DNA of 64,000 nt from Bettongia penicillata ogilbyi (GCA_023548195.1 JAJHZJ010000013.1:1683001-1747000); one strand, 5' to 3'; counted from the stretch's first letter, positions 1-8,735 are shown. Notes: generated from the sequence alone by a model not told the origin. Made by a program: numbers and translations.

Positions 1-195
1 GCCAGGTTCTGTGAGGAGACACTGGGAGAGCTCAATTTGAGCATGAAAGGCCAGATTCTGTGAGGAGATACTGGGAGAGCTCAATTTGAGCATGAAAAGC
101 CAGATTCTGTGAGGAGATACAGGGAGAACTCAATTTGAGTATGAAAAGTCAGTTTCTACAGGGAGAGCTCAATTTGAGTATGAAAAGCCAGGTTA
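1..195 (-). repeat. 49-bp tandem repeats inside the LTR U3
   Basis: About four units of roughly 49 bp share the core GAGAGCTCAATTTGAG. The first three are nearly identical and the fourth lacks about 12 bp. A further diverged unit follows to about position 215. In related retroviruses such U3 direct repeats act as enhancers; that function is inferred here. Confidence 0.85.
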
Positions 196-249
196 AGTGA
201 GAAGATTCCAGGGGAGCTCAAGGAAGCTCCCAGAGTCTGAACCCCATCA
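1..249 (-). mobile_element. ERV 3' LTR, U3 start (partial, runs off the window)
   Basis: Read on the minus strand, a polypurine tract (250-260) is followed directly by TGATGGGG, the expected TG start of a retroviral U3. The LTR continues to position 1 and beyond the window, so R and U5 are not visible. Its visible part is dominated by 49-bp tandem repeats, as in the U3 enhancer blocks of gammaretroviruses. The env remnant just upstream on the same strand supports the reading. No LTR family name can be given from sequence alone. Confidence 0.7.
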
Positions 250-260
250 TTCCCCCCTCA
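250..260 (-). promoter_or_regulatory. Retroviral polypurine tract
   Basis: The minus strand reads TGAGGGGGGAA followed by TG. This is the form of the gammaretroviral plus-strand primer site, with a run of six G then AA and the LTR TG. It fixes the U3 boundary at 249/250. Confidence 0.7.
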
Positions 261-479
261 AATAGATTGAACCCAAATTCTTTTGGGGTAAGGGGCGAAG
301 TTCTCAGTTTCTGAAACTTCTTCCTGCTGGCTAGGGGTGTAGAGCTGTCCCTGCCTTGATGGGTCCTGTAAGGGGTCAGACTTCAGAATCTGGCTGGTGC
401 CAGGTCCAGTGGACTGGAGACCTTGGATTCAGTTGGAGGTTTGTATATAGCCTGGGCTGTCATCTGGAAGTTAATGGCT

Positions 480-819
480 CAGACCCTGGAGGAGACAAAT
501 TTGGCCAACATGTTAAGCAGACAAGGACCAAATAGGCACAAAAGAATTATAACTAATAGAGGAATAAGAATAGGAGGAAGTAAGGATAGAAGCTAGAATT
601 CCCATGAAGGGCAACGAGGTTATTATGGATTTCTTGCATCCATTGTGCCTTTTCCAAGATACGTTCAGTATGGACCTCTATCCTCACCAGTTGGAAAATG
701 GGGATGGCATAGAAGAGAGAACTTTCAGGATGATAGGGCCCCATGTGGTAAGATAAGTTGTAGGATGAGAAAGTAGCCGAGTCCAGGGGACCCAGAAACA
801 TAGTCAGAGAATGAAGCAT
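480..819 (-). pseudogene. env: Degenerate class I ERV env, transmembrane region
   Basis: One minus-strand frame over about 480-590 encodes a hydrophobic segment ending in FGPCLLN (512-532) and then a basic stretch with FVSSR. This is the membrane anchor and cytoplasmic start typical of gammaretrovirus-like TM subunits such as the HERV-W/F type. An open 88-residue frame (553-819) covers the ectodomain side but lies in another frame. There is a stop just before the anchor, and I do not see the CX6CC motif. The gene is therefore frameshifted and not functional. The stop codon, polypurine tract and LTR follow in the normal order. The class I assignment rests mainly on the anchor motif and the polypurine tract. 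Confidence 0.6.
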
Positions 820-1385
820 GGCTGACCCAAGCTTGTCCCCAAAATGGAGGTCCTAGAAAGAGGTGAACAATGGGAGAGGGGTCTAGTATGGAGAAAGGCA
901 AGAAGGCACCAGCTGCTGAGGGATATGCAAGGGTGAGAAGGACTTTGAATCCAGGAGAGTCAGAAGCACAGATGGATGGGGCTTTCTCTCCTTTCCTCTT
1001 CTCTTCTTTTCTTTCCTTTTTTTTCCTGAAAGCGTATTTGATGACTTTTGATTTATATCACAACTATTTCCAGATATACCTCCCATTCCCAATGGTGGAC
1101 CCTACAATGTTGCCATATTACTTATCAATGCAGGGTTGGAAAGGAAATAGATGAACAATCTTCACAGCTGTCTTTGTCATCAACTATGTTATCATACTTT
1201 ATATGTTTGTACTCAATCTAGTTTTCACCCAGTTCTATGTAGTTCATCCCAACCCTCTAGCCAATTTAGTCCCTCAGCTTCTATATTATATGATATCTGG
1301 ATAATGACAACCAACTGATTGTCAATATTATGAGAGATACTGTGAATCCTACAAAGAAGTGAAAGACCTTGTCTCTTAATATCAT
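820..1385. other. Probable continuation of ERV sequence, then unassigned DNA
   Basis: This probably contains further decayed env sequence on the minus strand to about 960. A pyrimidine-rich run (about 980-1026) and unassigned AT-rich DNA follow. I recognise no gene in it. Confidence 0.3.
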
Positions 1386-1580
1386 AGATCTAGAACTGGA
1401 AGGGAACTTAAAGGTATCTACTCTAATCCTCTCATTTTTACTTATAAGGAAACTGAGGTATCCAGGGAGATTAAATAACTCTCTAAAGGTTACAGAGATA
1501 GTAAGTGATAAAGTTTATATTTGAACTTAGATTCAGTAACTGACAATTCAGTGCCTTCTTCACTGCTTCTAGATGCCTTG
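1386..1580 (-). mobile_element. MIR-type CORE-SINE
   Basis: The antisense hallmark GGAAACTGAGG with the following block (gagattaaataactc, ttacagagatagtaagtg) marks an old MIR-class SINE in reverse orientation. It is strongly diverged. Confidence 0.7.
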
Positions 1581-1639
1581 TTCAAGAAGTTTACAATACA
1601 GATGGTGGGATGACATTAACATGCAAAGAGTTAGCCAAC

Positions 1640-1745
1640 AAAGAGAGCAGTAGGTAGTGTACAGAACACTATATTGGGACTTAAGGAACCTAAGTTCTGA
1701 TCCTAATGCTACTATTTAGTGACTGTGTGACTGGGCAATTTAATG
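1640..1745 (+). mobile_element. MIR remnant
   Basis: The segment 'gtgactgtgtgactgggcaa' matches the sense-strand core of MIR (tgtgtgaccttgggcaa). Only about 100 bp is recognisable. Confidence 0.45.
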
Positions 1746-1839
1746 GATGGGAGAAAGTGAGAGACAGGATAGAAGAAGATGAGATTTTTGCAGACCTATT
1801 TAAGGAAAGTTGAGTAGACTACATTCTAAAGAAGAATGA

Positions 1840-2500
1840 GTAAAGGAATTGTGGGGATGTCTGTGGTTGTATTGCTGGGTCAAAGAGTACTAGGTCTATT
1901 TTCAAAGATGATTAGGGAAAAAGGAAAAGAACCTATATGCTCCAAAATATTTAGCTCTCTTGGTGCTGGCGAAGAACTGGAAACTGCAGGGATGCCTATC
2001 AATTGGGGAATGGATGAACAAGTTGTGATATATGATTGTGATGGAATACTACTGTGGTTCAAGAAATGATGAGCTCAGTGATTTTAGAAAAACATGGATA
2101 GAGTTGCACAAAATAATAAAAAGTGAAATGAGTAGAACCTAGAGAATGTTGAATATAGTAACAGCAATATTGTTTTAAGAACAACTTTGAGAGAGTAAGT
2201 CATTTTGACTATTATAAATATCCAAGAGGACATATGAAGGAAGACACTATCTGCATCTAGAGAAAGAACTGATAAATAGAAGTTATGTGTGGAATGATTT
2301 TATATAGATATATATATTTCTGTCTTGTAGTAGGGTGGGGAAGAGGGTGGAGAGAAAAAAAGGAAAAAAATTACATGATAACTTTATTGTATATTTAAAA
2401 GGAATAGCATAATAGATTTGTACTTTCATGTATAATTATATTTATTAAAAACATTATACTATGTTAGGGAAATGCTTATTTTATTCCATAAATTAAAATA
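1840..2500 (+). mobile_element. 5'-truncated L1, ORF2 C-terminus plus 3' UTR
   Basis: The sequence 'ggggaatggatgaacaagtt' is the DNA counterpart of the L1 ORF2 C-terminal WLNKLWY/MEYYCAI region, seen more clearly at 16.1 and 62.7 kb. 'attgctgggtcaaag' upstream is also L1 ORF2. The tail has the characteristic 'ctagagaaagaactga' block and ends in an A-rich stretch. Stops and indels show it is dead. Confidence 0.75.
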
Positions 2501-2521
2501 AAATAAATAATGTTTAAAAAA

Positions 2522-2778
2522 AGTTTATAGTTGTGGGCCAGAGTACTGGTAGACCTACCTGAAGAAGTGTGAGATTAAGTCCCTATATTCCCACAGCACT
2601 AACCACGTCCACTGACAAAGTAGCTGTGCTTCAGACCTCGGGGCAGTTTGGGTTAATTTTTCTATCAGGCTGATTAATCTGGGACCCAATCGTGGGCCCT
2701 TTGGGCAAGAAGCATGTGAAAAAAGTTTTTAGAGCTTTTGGCAGGGAGTTCCTGATATGCCAGGGGACCTTCTTACTG
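2522..2778 (+). repeat. Unclassified dispersed repeat, copy 1 (left part)
   Basis: This shares a diverged block with 10164-10295 in the same orientation, including 'atctgggaccca', 'gtgggccctttg', 'caagaag' and 'gtttttag'. HAL1 copy 1 interrupts it and its continuation lies at about 5754. It could be an LTR or the tail of an unknown element; I cannot assign a family. Confidence 0.55.
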
Positions 2779-2797
2779 GTTTTTTTTTTTTTTTTAT

Positions 2798-3828
2798 TAA
2801 TTTATTTATTTAGCTTTTTACTTTCATTTTCACAAATTTTTGGGTTCCAAATTTTCTCCCCTTTTCTCCCCTCCCCCCACCCCAATACCCCAAGCAATCT
2901 AATTTTCCCTATCTTCAATCTGTCCTCTCTTCTGTCATCCCTCCCTTCCCTTGTCTCTATCTTCTCTTTTCTCCTGTAGGGCCAGATGACTTTCTATTCC
3001 TCATTAACTGTATGTCTTCTTTCCTAGTTGCAACAACAATACTAAACAATTGTTCCTGAAACTTTGAGTTCCAAATTCTCCCCATCCCTCCCTCCCCATC
3101 CATTCCCTTTGGTACGGCAGGCAATTCATTATAGGCCATATCTGTGTAGCTTTGCAAGTGACCTTCCTGGTAGTCGTGTTGTGTAAGACTAACTGAATTG
3201 CCATCCCTCTTAACCTGCCCCTCATTGTTTCTCTTCTGTCCTTTGATCCTGTCCCTCCCCAAGTGTTGACTTTCAATTACTCCCTCCTCCCTTTGCCCTC
3301 CCTTCCATCATCCCCCCCCCCAATATCTCCTTCTCCCCCGCTTTCTTATACTGTAAGATAGGTTTTCATACCAAAATGAGTATGCATTTCACTCCTTCGT
3401 TTAGTCAAATGTGATGAGGGTAAACTTTTGTTTGTTTGTTTGTTTGTTTGTTTGTTTTCCCTCAGCTCTCCTCTTTTTCCCTCCACTAAAAACATCTCCT
3501 ACTTGCCTCTTAAATGACATATAGTTACCCCCTTCCATTTCCCCCTCTTTCCTCTCACTACAATTCTCTCTCACCATTTACCTTAATTTCTTTTAAGGTA
3601 TGATCCCATCCTATTCAGTTCAATCTGTGCTCTCTGTCTCTGCATGTGAATGCATGTGTGTATGTGTGTGCATGCGTGTACATGTGTATGTGTGATCCCA
3701 CCAACCACCCAGATACTGAAAAGTTTTAAGAGTTAGAAATATTGTCCTTCCCTGTATGAATGCAAACAGTTCATTTCTGGTAAGTCCCTTAATACTTCTC
3801 CTTGCTGTTTACTTTTGCATGCTTCCTC
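2798..3828 (-). other. HAL1 copy 1 3' region, purine-rich, G4-capable
   Basis: On the minus strand this 1-kb untranslated segment follows ORF1 directly. Long G/A-rich tracts include a cluster of G-runs near 2860-2895 with four or more runs of at least four G, and another G-run near 3308-3320. Copies 2 and 4 share the same 3' region, so it belongs to the family and is not a private deletion of ORF2. L1 3' UTRs are known for similar polypurine tracts. Confidence 0.75.
3426..3458. repeat. (TTTG)n microsatellite
   Basis: About eight TTTG units lie inside the HAL1 3' region. They are absent from the aligned part of copy 2. Confidence 0.95.
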
Positions 3829-4935
3829 TCATTCCTGAGTTTGAAAGTCAAATTTTCTTTTCAGCTCTGGTCTTTTCATTAAGAATGATTGAAAGTCCTC
3901 TGTTTCATTGAAAGACCATATTTTCCCTTGCAGTATTATACTCAGTTTAGCTGGGTAGGTGATTCTTGGTTTGAGTCCTAGTTCCTTTGCCTTCTGGAAT
4001 ATCCTATTCCACGCCCTTCGATCCCTTAATGTAGAAGCTGCTAGATCTTGGGTTATCCTGATTGTATTTCCACAGTACTGGAATTGTTTCTTTCTGGCTG
4101 CTTGCAAGATTTTTTCCTTGAGCTGGGAGTTCTGGAATTTGGCCACAATGTTCCTAGGAGTTTCTCTTTTTGGATCTCTTTCAGGTGGTGATCGATGGAT
4201 TCTTTCAATACTTATTTTGCCCTCTGGTCCTAGAATGTCAGGGCAGTTTTCCTTGATAATTTCATGCAAGACGATGTCTAGGCTCTTTTTTTGATCATGG
4301 CTTTCAGGTAGTCCCATAATTTTTAAGTTGTCTCTCCTTGATCTATTTTCCAGGTCAGTTGTTTTTCCCATGAGATATTTCACATTCTCTTCCATTTTAT
4401 CGTTCTTTTGGTTTTGTTTGGTGATTTCTTGGTTTCTCATAAAGTCATTAGACTCCATCTGTTCCATTCTAATTTTGAGAGAACTATTAAATTCAGTGAG
4501 CTTTTGAGCCTCTTTTTCCATTTGGCTCATTCTGCTTTTGAATGCATTCTTCTCCTCATTGGCTTTTTGAACCTCTTTTGCCAATTGAGTGAGCCTATTT
4601 TTCAAGGTGTTAATTTCCTCAGCATTTTTTTGGGACTCCTTTACCAAGATATTGACCTTTTTTTCATACTCTTCTTGCATCTTTGTCATTTCTCTTCCCA
4701 GTCTTTCCTCCACCTGTCTAACTTGCTTTTCAAAATCCTTTTTAAGCTCTTCCAAGGCCTGAGCCCACCCAACACCCCCCTGGGGTGTCTGGGGTACTGA
4801 GGCCCCGCCCTCCACATCTTTCCCTGATGGGAAAAATACGTCCTCGTCCTCCCCATCAGATCCGAATGTCGGGATCATTTGCTTTTGTTGGAAAAAACTC
4901 TCTAAAGTCTTATTTTTCTTTCCCTTTCTAGGCAT
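3829..4935 (-). CDS. HAL1/L1-type ORF1 protein, intact, 368 aa
   Basis: This is an RNA-binding, trimeric LINE ORF1 protein; in the L1 family it coats the element's own RNA as a nucleic-acid chaperone. Residues 1-60 are basic then acidic and probably disordered, and residues 8-15 (NKTLESFF) resemble a PCNA-interacting peptide. Residues about 61-195 form a long heptad-rich coiled coil full of Glu, Lys and Gln. The RRM begins near residue 195 with LENRSRRDNLKIMGLPE, the conserved L1 ORF1 signature. The C-terminal domain (about 245-355) contains PRNIVAKF, KEKILQAARKK, the basic RDRRAWNRIF and RITYPAKLSII. The length is in the usual L1 ORF1p range (roughly 340-370). The ATG opens at the expected MPRKGKKNK start, shared with the other copies, and a TGA ends the frame. 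No ORF2 follows, so any mobility would depend on an L1 supplied in trans. It may be expressed, but nothing shows it is domesticated. Confidence 0.9.
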   Translation of the reverse strand: MPRKGKKNKTLESFFQQKQMIPTFGSDGEDEDVFFPSGKDVEGGASVPQTPQGGVGWAQALEELKKDFEKQVRQVEERLGREMTKMQEEYEKKVNILVKESQKNAEEINTLKNRLTQLAKEVQKANEEKNAFKSRMSQMEKEAQKLTEFNSSLKIRMEQMESNDFMRNQEITKQNQKNDKMEENVKYLMGKTTDLENRSRRDNLKIMGLPESHDQKKSLDIVLHEIIKENCPDILGPEGKISIERIHRSPPERDPKRETPRNIVAKFQNSQLKEKILQAARKKQFQYCGNTIRITQDLAASTLRDRRAWNRIFQKAKELGLKPRITYPAKLSIILQGKIWSFNETEDFQSFLMKRPELKRKFDFQTQE

Positions 4936-5753
4936 TTTCCCAGCCAGTTACTTGACTTCTGAGATTCCTTTCCACCTCCGCCTGGATCCGCCCAGCTAGT
5001 ACTTGACCTCTGAGATTCAAATGCGCTTTCCCGCGGCAAGCTTTAGTTCTGGCGCAGGGTGGGGGCAGGGCCGCTTCCTAGCTTGGGCCCTCAGGGGCTT
5101 TCTGAAGAGACTTTCAGGAACAGAGCCGATGGGGGCGGGGTGGGGGACCCCCGCCTGCTGTGCTCAGCTCCCTTGAGGGTTTTATTCAGAGGCGTTCAGC
5201 AGTAGAGCAGGGTGGGGGCAGGGCCGTCTCCCCTGCTCGGCTCCCTCAGGTTGGAAAGACCTTCAGTATTGAAGATCCTACCTGCTGCTGGGGGATTCCT
5301 GAGTCCCAGGCCGTTGTCGCCTCAGCCGCCCGCCCACGCCTCTGCCTCCGCCGCTTCCTGCCCCCGTCTCTGCCGCCGCCGCTTCCTCCCGAGGGGGCCC
5401 GCTCCCCTCCCCTAGCGCAGGCTTCTTTTTAACTGACCTTTAGCTTCTGTGGGCAGAGGGACTTTCCCGGCTGCCGGAGATTCTCCCGGAGCTTTCCTCT
5501 CTGAAGTCTGCTCAGGTCAGCTTCTCTGGGTCGCGGCCAGGGGTGGGGGTGGGGTCCGCTTTCCTGGCTGCGATGGACCCCGGGGACGGCTCTCCAGGGT
5601 TCAGTGGAACGGAAATCTCTTCCCCTATGTTTGTGCACCCCCTGCAGAGATTCAGAATTTATGGGGCTCTCCTTTTACCTCAATTCCATGGGTTGTGGGC
5701 TCGGAGCTCGTGAATGTGCGTCCTTCTACTCCGCCATCTTGGCTCCGCCCCCC
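4936..5753 (-). promoter_or_regulatory. HAL1 5' UTR and internal promoter with tandem units
   Basis: This 0.8-kb GC-rich, CpG-dense segment stands out from the AT-rich surroundings. It begins (minus strand) with the AAGATGGCGGAG box, which resembles a YY1 site (AAGATGGC) as at the start of human L1. Nearer ORF1 are about three diverged units of 68-80 bp (about 5056-5130, 5131-5209, 5210-5278), each with a TTCAGTA/TTCAG-type segment and a GGGGGCAGGGCC-type block. Promoter activity is inferred from L1 biology. Confidence 0.65.
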
Positions 5754-6340
5754 TGTTTTTAATTTTCTTGGCCAAAAACTTTTACTTGTTTTTAATACCT
5801 GTGACCTACTTTTTAGTCACCCTGTGAACACTTTTACTTAGGAGGATTTGTATATATTTTTATTAAAGAGATTAATTATTTGAACCCTCAGGCTCTGAGT
5901 GATCCAGTATACTCAACCTTGAAACTACTAGAACAACTAGGGAAGAAATTGGGATCTGGTCTAATGACTTCTCTTTGAAAACAACAACACCAATTATGAG
6001 GTGGTGGTGGGAGTGGTAGTAAGATAGTGGTTTCCTGGCCCTTCAGCAATGATGAGAGCAGTGACATTGACCCATGGCCCAAAGCTATGTTGGGGCCAAT
6101 TTGTGGTAGAACTTTATTGTGTAGGCTAGTGGTGTGAACTCAAATAGAAACATATCCTTGTGGTGGCAAATTGACTTAGAAAACTACAAATTAACATTAT
6201 CCCTGTTGCATTGTATTTTAATTTATTTAGTTGAACATTTACATTTAATCTGATTCTGGACTCAGGAAATTTGCGCTCAATCTGTGGTTTTGATACCTCT
6301 TGGGGGCAATATAATGCTACCTTTCCTTTGAATAGAATTT
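5754..6340 (+). other. Right part of the interrupted repeat, then unassigned DNA
   Basis: The first about 40 bp (tgtttttaattttcttgg) align with 'gtggtttttatgtttctttg' at 10291-10310 and so continue the repeat split by HAL1 copy 1. The rest, including a GGTGGTGG run near 6001, shows no gene or family I recognise. Confidence 0.4.
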
Positions 6341-6349
6341 TATTAATAA

Positions 6350-6480
6350 AGTGTGATTTAACATTTTATTCTTAAACAACTCTGTGAAGTATGTATGGTG
6401 GCATTATTAGGCCAATTAACAGATAAGGAAATGGATCCAGAAAGAGGAAATTACTGATTAGACTGTGAAGGTATGGTATG
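6350..6480 (-). mobile_element. MIR fragment
   Basis: 'aacaactctgtgaagtatgt' and 'agataaggaaatgga' are the antisense MIR 3' half (acaaccctgtgaggtaggt; agatgaggaaactga), well diverged. Confidence 0.55.
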
Positions 6481-6504
6481 ATGGGGTAAGTCCATGCACT
6501 GGTT

Positions 6505-6683
6505 CAGACCTGCACAACTTATAAACTTCTTTGGGCTGCAGATAGGTTAGACTAGAGACAGACTGCCATGGATGGTTGATGTGGGTCATGTGACAACCAG
6601 GAGAACGTGCAGTGGCAACCCTAGATTTTTTGTGGGCTGGGTGGGCCACAAGTAGTCCATGGGCTGCATATTATGCAGGTCTG
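6505..6683. mobile_element. Short hAT-like inverted-repeat element (MITE), 179 bp
   Basis: The ends CAGACCTGCA and TGCAGGTCTG are perfect inverted repeats. The flanking octamers CACTGGTT and AGCTAGTT agree at five of eight positions, as an aged 8-bp hAT target duplication might. It has no transposase, so it is non-autonomous. It abuts a MIR on its right. Confidence 0.55.
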
Positions 6684-6830
6684 AGCTAGTTACTTAACTT
6701 CTCAGTGCCTCAGTTTCTTCATCTGTAAATTGGGCACAGTAATGCTTGCCCACCTACCTTATAAGATCCCTAAGAAGAAAGCACTCTGTAAATCTTAAAG
6801 TATTGTAGAAATATGAACTCTATGATTATT
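6684..6830 (+). mobile_element. MIR, sense strand
   Basis: 'agttacttaacttctcagtg', 'cctcagtttcttcatctgta' and 'aaattgggcacagtaatg' follow the MIR sense consensus (cctcagtttcctcatctgtaaaatgggga). Confidence 0.8.
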
Positions 6831-7071
6831 GTAATTGGTCTTGTTCAAATAGTGAGTAGTGATGAGATCTCAAGTTTCCCTGATTCCTAGGCTAGCATTT
6901 GTTCTACTGCATCATGCAAAGTGACTTAGGAGACAGTTGTGTGTCGTGCCTTTCTATAGACGACATACAAAGCAACAGTAATAATTATAGGCTATGAACC
7001 CTTAAATCATCTGTAAAGGGAGGAACATCTCAAATAGTTACATTTTCTAAAACCATTCATCTTTTTCAGAG

Positions 7072-7182
7072 CAGGGATCTGCAAACTATGGTACATAGGC
7101 ATAAAAAAACCTTATTTGCAAATGGAAAAATTTCCCAAGACAGAGAAAAACAGGCCCCTGGGTCTTAGTTTGATGACTTCTG
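7072..7182. mobile_element. Short hAT/Charlie-like element, 111 bp
   Basis: The ends CAGGGATCTGCAAACTA and, in reverse complement, CAGAAGTCATCAAACTA form imperfect terminal inverted repeats of the hAT 'CAG...CAAACT' type. The flanking octamers TTTCAGAG and TTCTAAAA differ only by transitions. It is internally AT-rich and non-coding. Confidence 0.5.
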
Positions 7183-8064
7183 TTCTAAAAGAAAACTCAC
7201 CATTCTCATTTAATTGATAGCTTATCCAATAGCACTATAACCAACTGGAATTTAACAAATTTCCCAAAAAGCCTGGTAAAGGATTTGCTCTGGGGAATTA
7301 TTAATTTATAAGAGTCTGTTTCTCCCTACCTCTCCCATCTTGAGTGCCATATGTTTACATTTTTATAAATTATATAAAATTATAGCTTTCTAAATGTATA
7401 TTATCACCAGAGAAAAATACTGAATTTCACTTATCTTAATATAGTTTATATATTCAGTGAATTCTGGGAAAATTCATTTGAAGATGACACAATACAGCTT
7501 CTAGCTCTGTGCTAACTGAAGTACAGTGTATTGATATAAAATAAATAGGCATCTTGCCCTGGAGTAAAATGGAAAATGTCATAGAATTTATACTGTACTG
7601 AGAACCATACAGTCACAGAATGAAAAAAAATGTGGAAAAAAATTAAGCCAACCTTGGCACTCAAATATTTTAGCTTGCTGAATTTAGATGAGGTTTGGAG
7701 GCAAAGCTGATAAGAGGAAAAAATAATAAACAAATTAGGAATCTTATTAAATATTCAGAAGAATTAGTTGATTTTTTGGAAAAGCTTAATTAAAGCTTAC
7801 TGAAAGTATAGGGTATAAGATGTTGGAGAAGGGCCCTTTTTATCCTGTACCTTCTAGTTAGTTCAAAAGTTTGCATGTAAAACCATTTCATTGTTCACCT
7901 TGACAATGATTTTTCTTAGGTTGCTGGGAGTAAAGTAGGGATGGGTTCTTTGTTAGAAAATTCTAGGGTGGGGAATTGTCTGTTGATCAAAGAAAGGATA
8001 GGATGTTGCTTCCTTTCTATACCAGCCTCCTCTGGACTCGGACCTGAGTTTTAAGCCCACTTTT

Positions 8065-8185
8065 GTTATTTAATTCTTTTATGTCCTTGTGAAAAACACT
8101 TTAAATTTCTGTGCCTTAATTTCCTTATCTGTAAAATGATTGGGATGGACCATATGATCTCTAAAGTTCCTACTTTATTTAAATC
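8065..8185 (+). mobile_element. MIR-class SINE, sense strand
   Basis: 'tgccttaatttccttatctg', 'taaaatgattgggatgga' and 'atgatctctaaagttcct' follow the CORE-SINE consensus with its 'tgatctctaaggtcccttcc' 3' extension. Confidence 0.65.
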
Positions 8186-8219
8186 CTATGAAGATTTTAA
8201 CACCATCACCACCACCACC

Positions 8220-8460
8220 ATAAATAGTGTTTTCATAATACCTAAAGTTTGCAAAATACTTTATATGTGCTATTGCACTCTATCCTCCCAACAACTCTGT
8301 GAAGTAAACTCTATCATTTCCCCGATTTTAGGAAACTGAGGCACTGAAGTTTAAATAATTTGCCAAGGGTTAAACAAATGGATGTGTCTAAAGCCAAACT
8401 TGAACTCAAGTCTTATTAACTCCAAGTCCAGTCCCCTATGCACTGCGACATCTAAACCAT
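8220..8460 (-). mobile_element. MIR, near full length
   Basis: 'caacaactctgtgaagtaaa', 'aggaaactgaggcactgaag' and 'aatttgccaagggtt' are reverse-orientation MIR. It ends with a 'tgcactgcgaca' head region. Confidence 0.75.
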
Positions 8461-8629
8461 AGAGTATTTCAAAAGTGCAATTTACTATTATTATTAATTA
8501 ATTACTCAGTGACAAGTATTACTTAGAGAATGAAGTCACAAATATATCAACTAGAAGGTCTTGAATTCTTGGAAATGACATACTCATAAAGAGGTGTTTA
8601 ACTGAAAGAGAAGCTTACTAGGTCTTTAG

Positions 8630-8735
8630 ATGGTTGGGGGTAGGGATCATTTCTTATTTATCTTTGAATCTCTCATACATAGAACAATGCTTGGCACTAT
8701 ATGCAGTCAATAAATGTTGGTCAATTTGATTCTGA
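8630..8735 (+). mobile_element. L2 3' end
   Basis: 'agaacaatgcttggcactat' and 'gcagtcaataaatgttggtc' match the L2/MIR tail (agcacagtgcctggcacatag; gctcaataaatgttt). Confidence 0.6.

Larger units (their letters stand above)
2779..5753 (-). mobile_element. HAL1 (half-L1) retrotransposon copy 1, near full length
   Basis: Read on the minus strand it runs from a canonical L1-type 5' end (GGGGGCGGAGCCAAGATGGC, ending at 5753). A GC- and CpG-rich 5' UTR of about 0.8 kb follows, then an intact ORF1 (4935 to 3829), a purine-rich 3' region of about 1 kb with no ORF2, and poly(A), seen as a T-run starting at about 2780. HAL1 is a known class of ORF1-only L1 derivatives that borrow an L1 reverse transcriptase. 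The flank after the 5' end reads CTGTTTTT/AA, a canonical L1 endonuclease site, and the left flank ends ACTGG before the T-run, giving a short probable target duplication. The intact ORF and retained CpGs suggest a fairly young insertion. Confidence 0.85.

Noticed and set aside
3640..3700. TG-rich stretch considered as a separate microsatellite of interest
   Set aside because: Short and impure, and part of the HAL1 3' region; the same place in copy 2 has a similar short TG run.
4408..4800. 130-codon frame opposite the ORF1 coiled coil
   Set aside because: It is the antisense shadow of the Glu/Lys heptad region; Leu/Phe-rich by codon complementarity.
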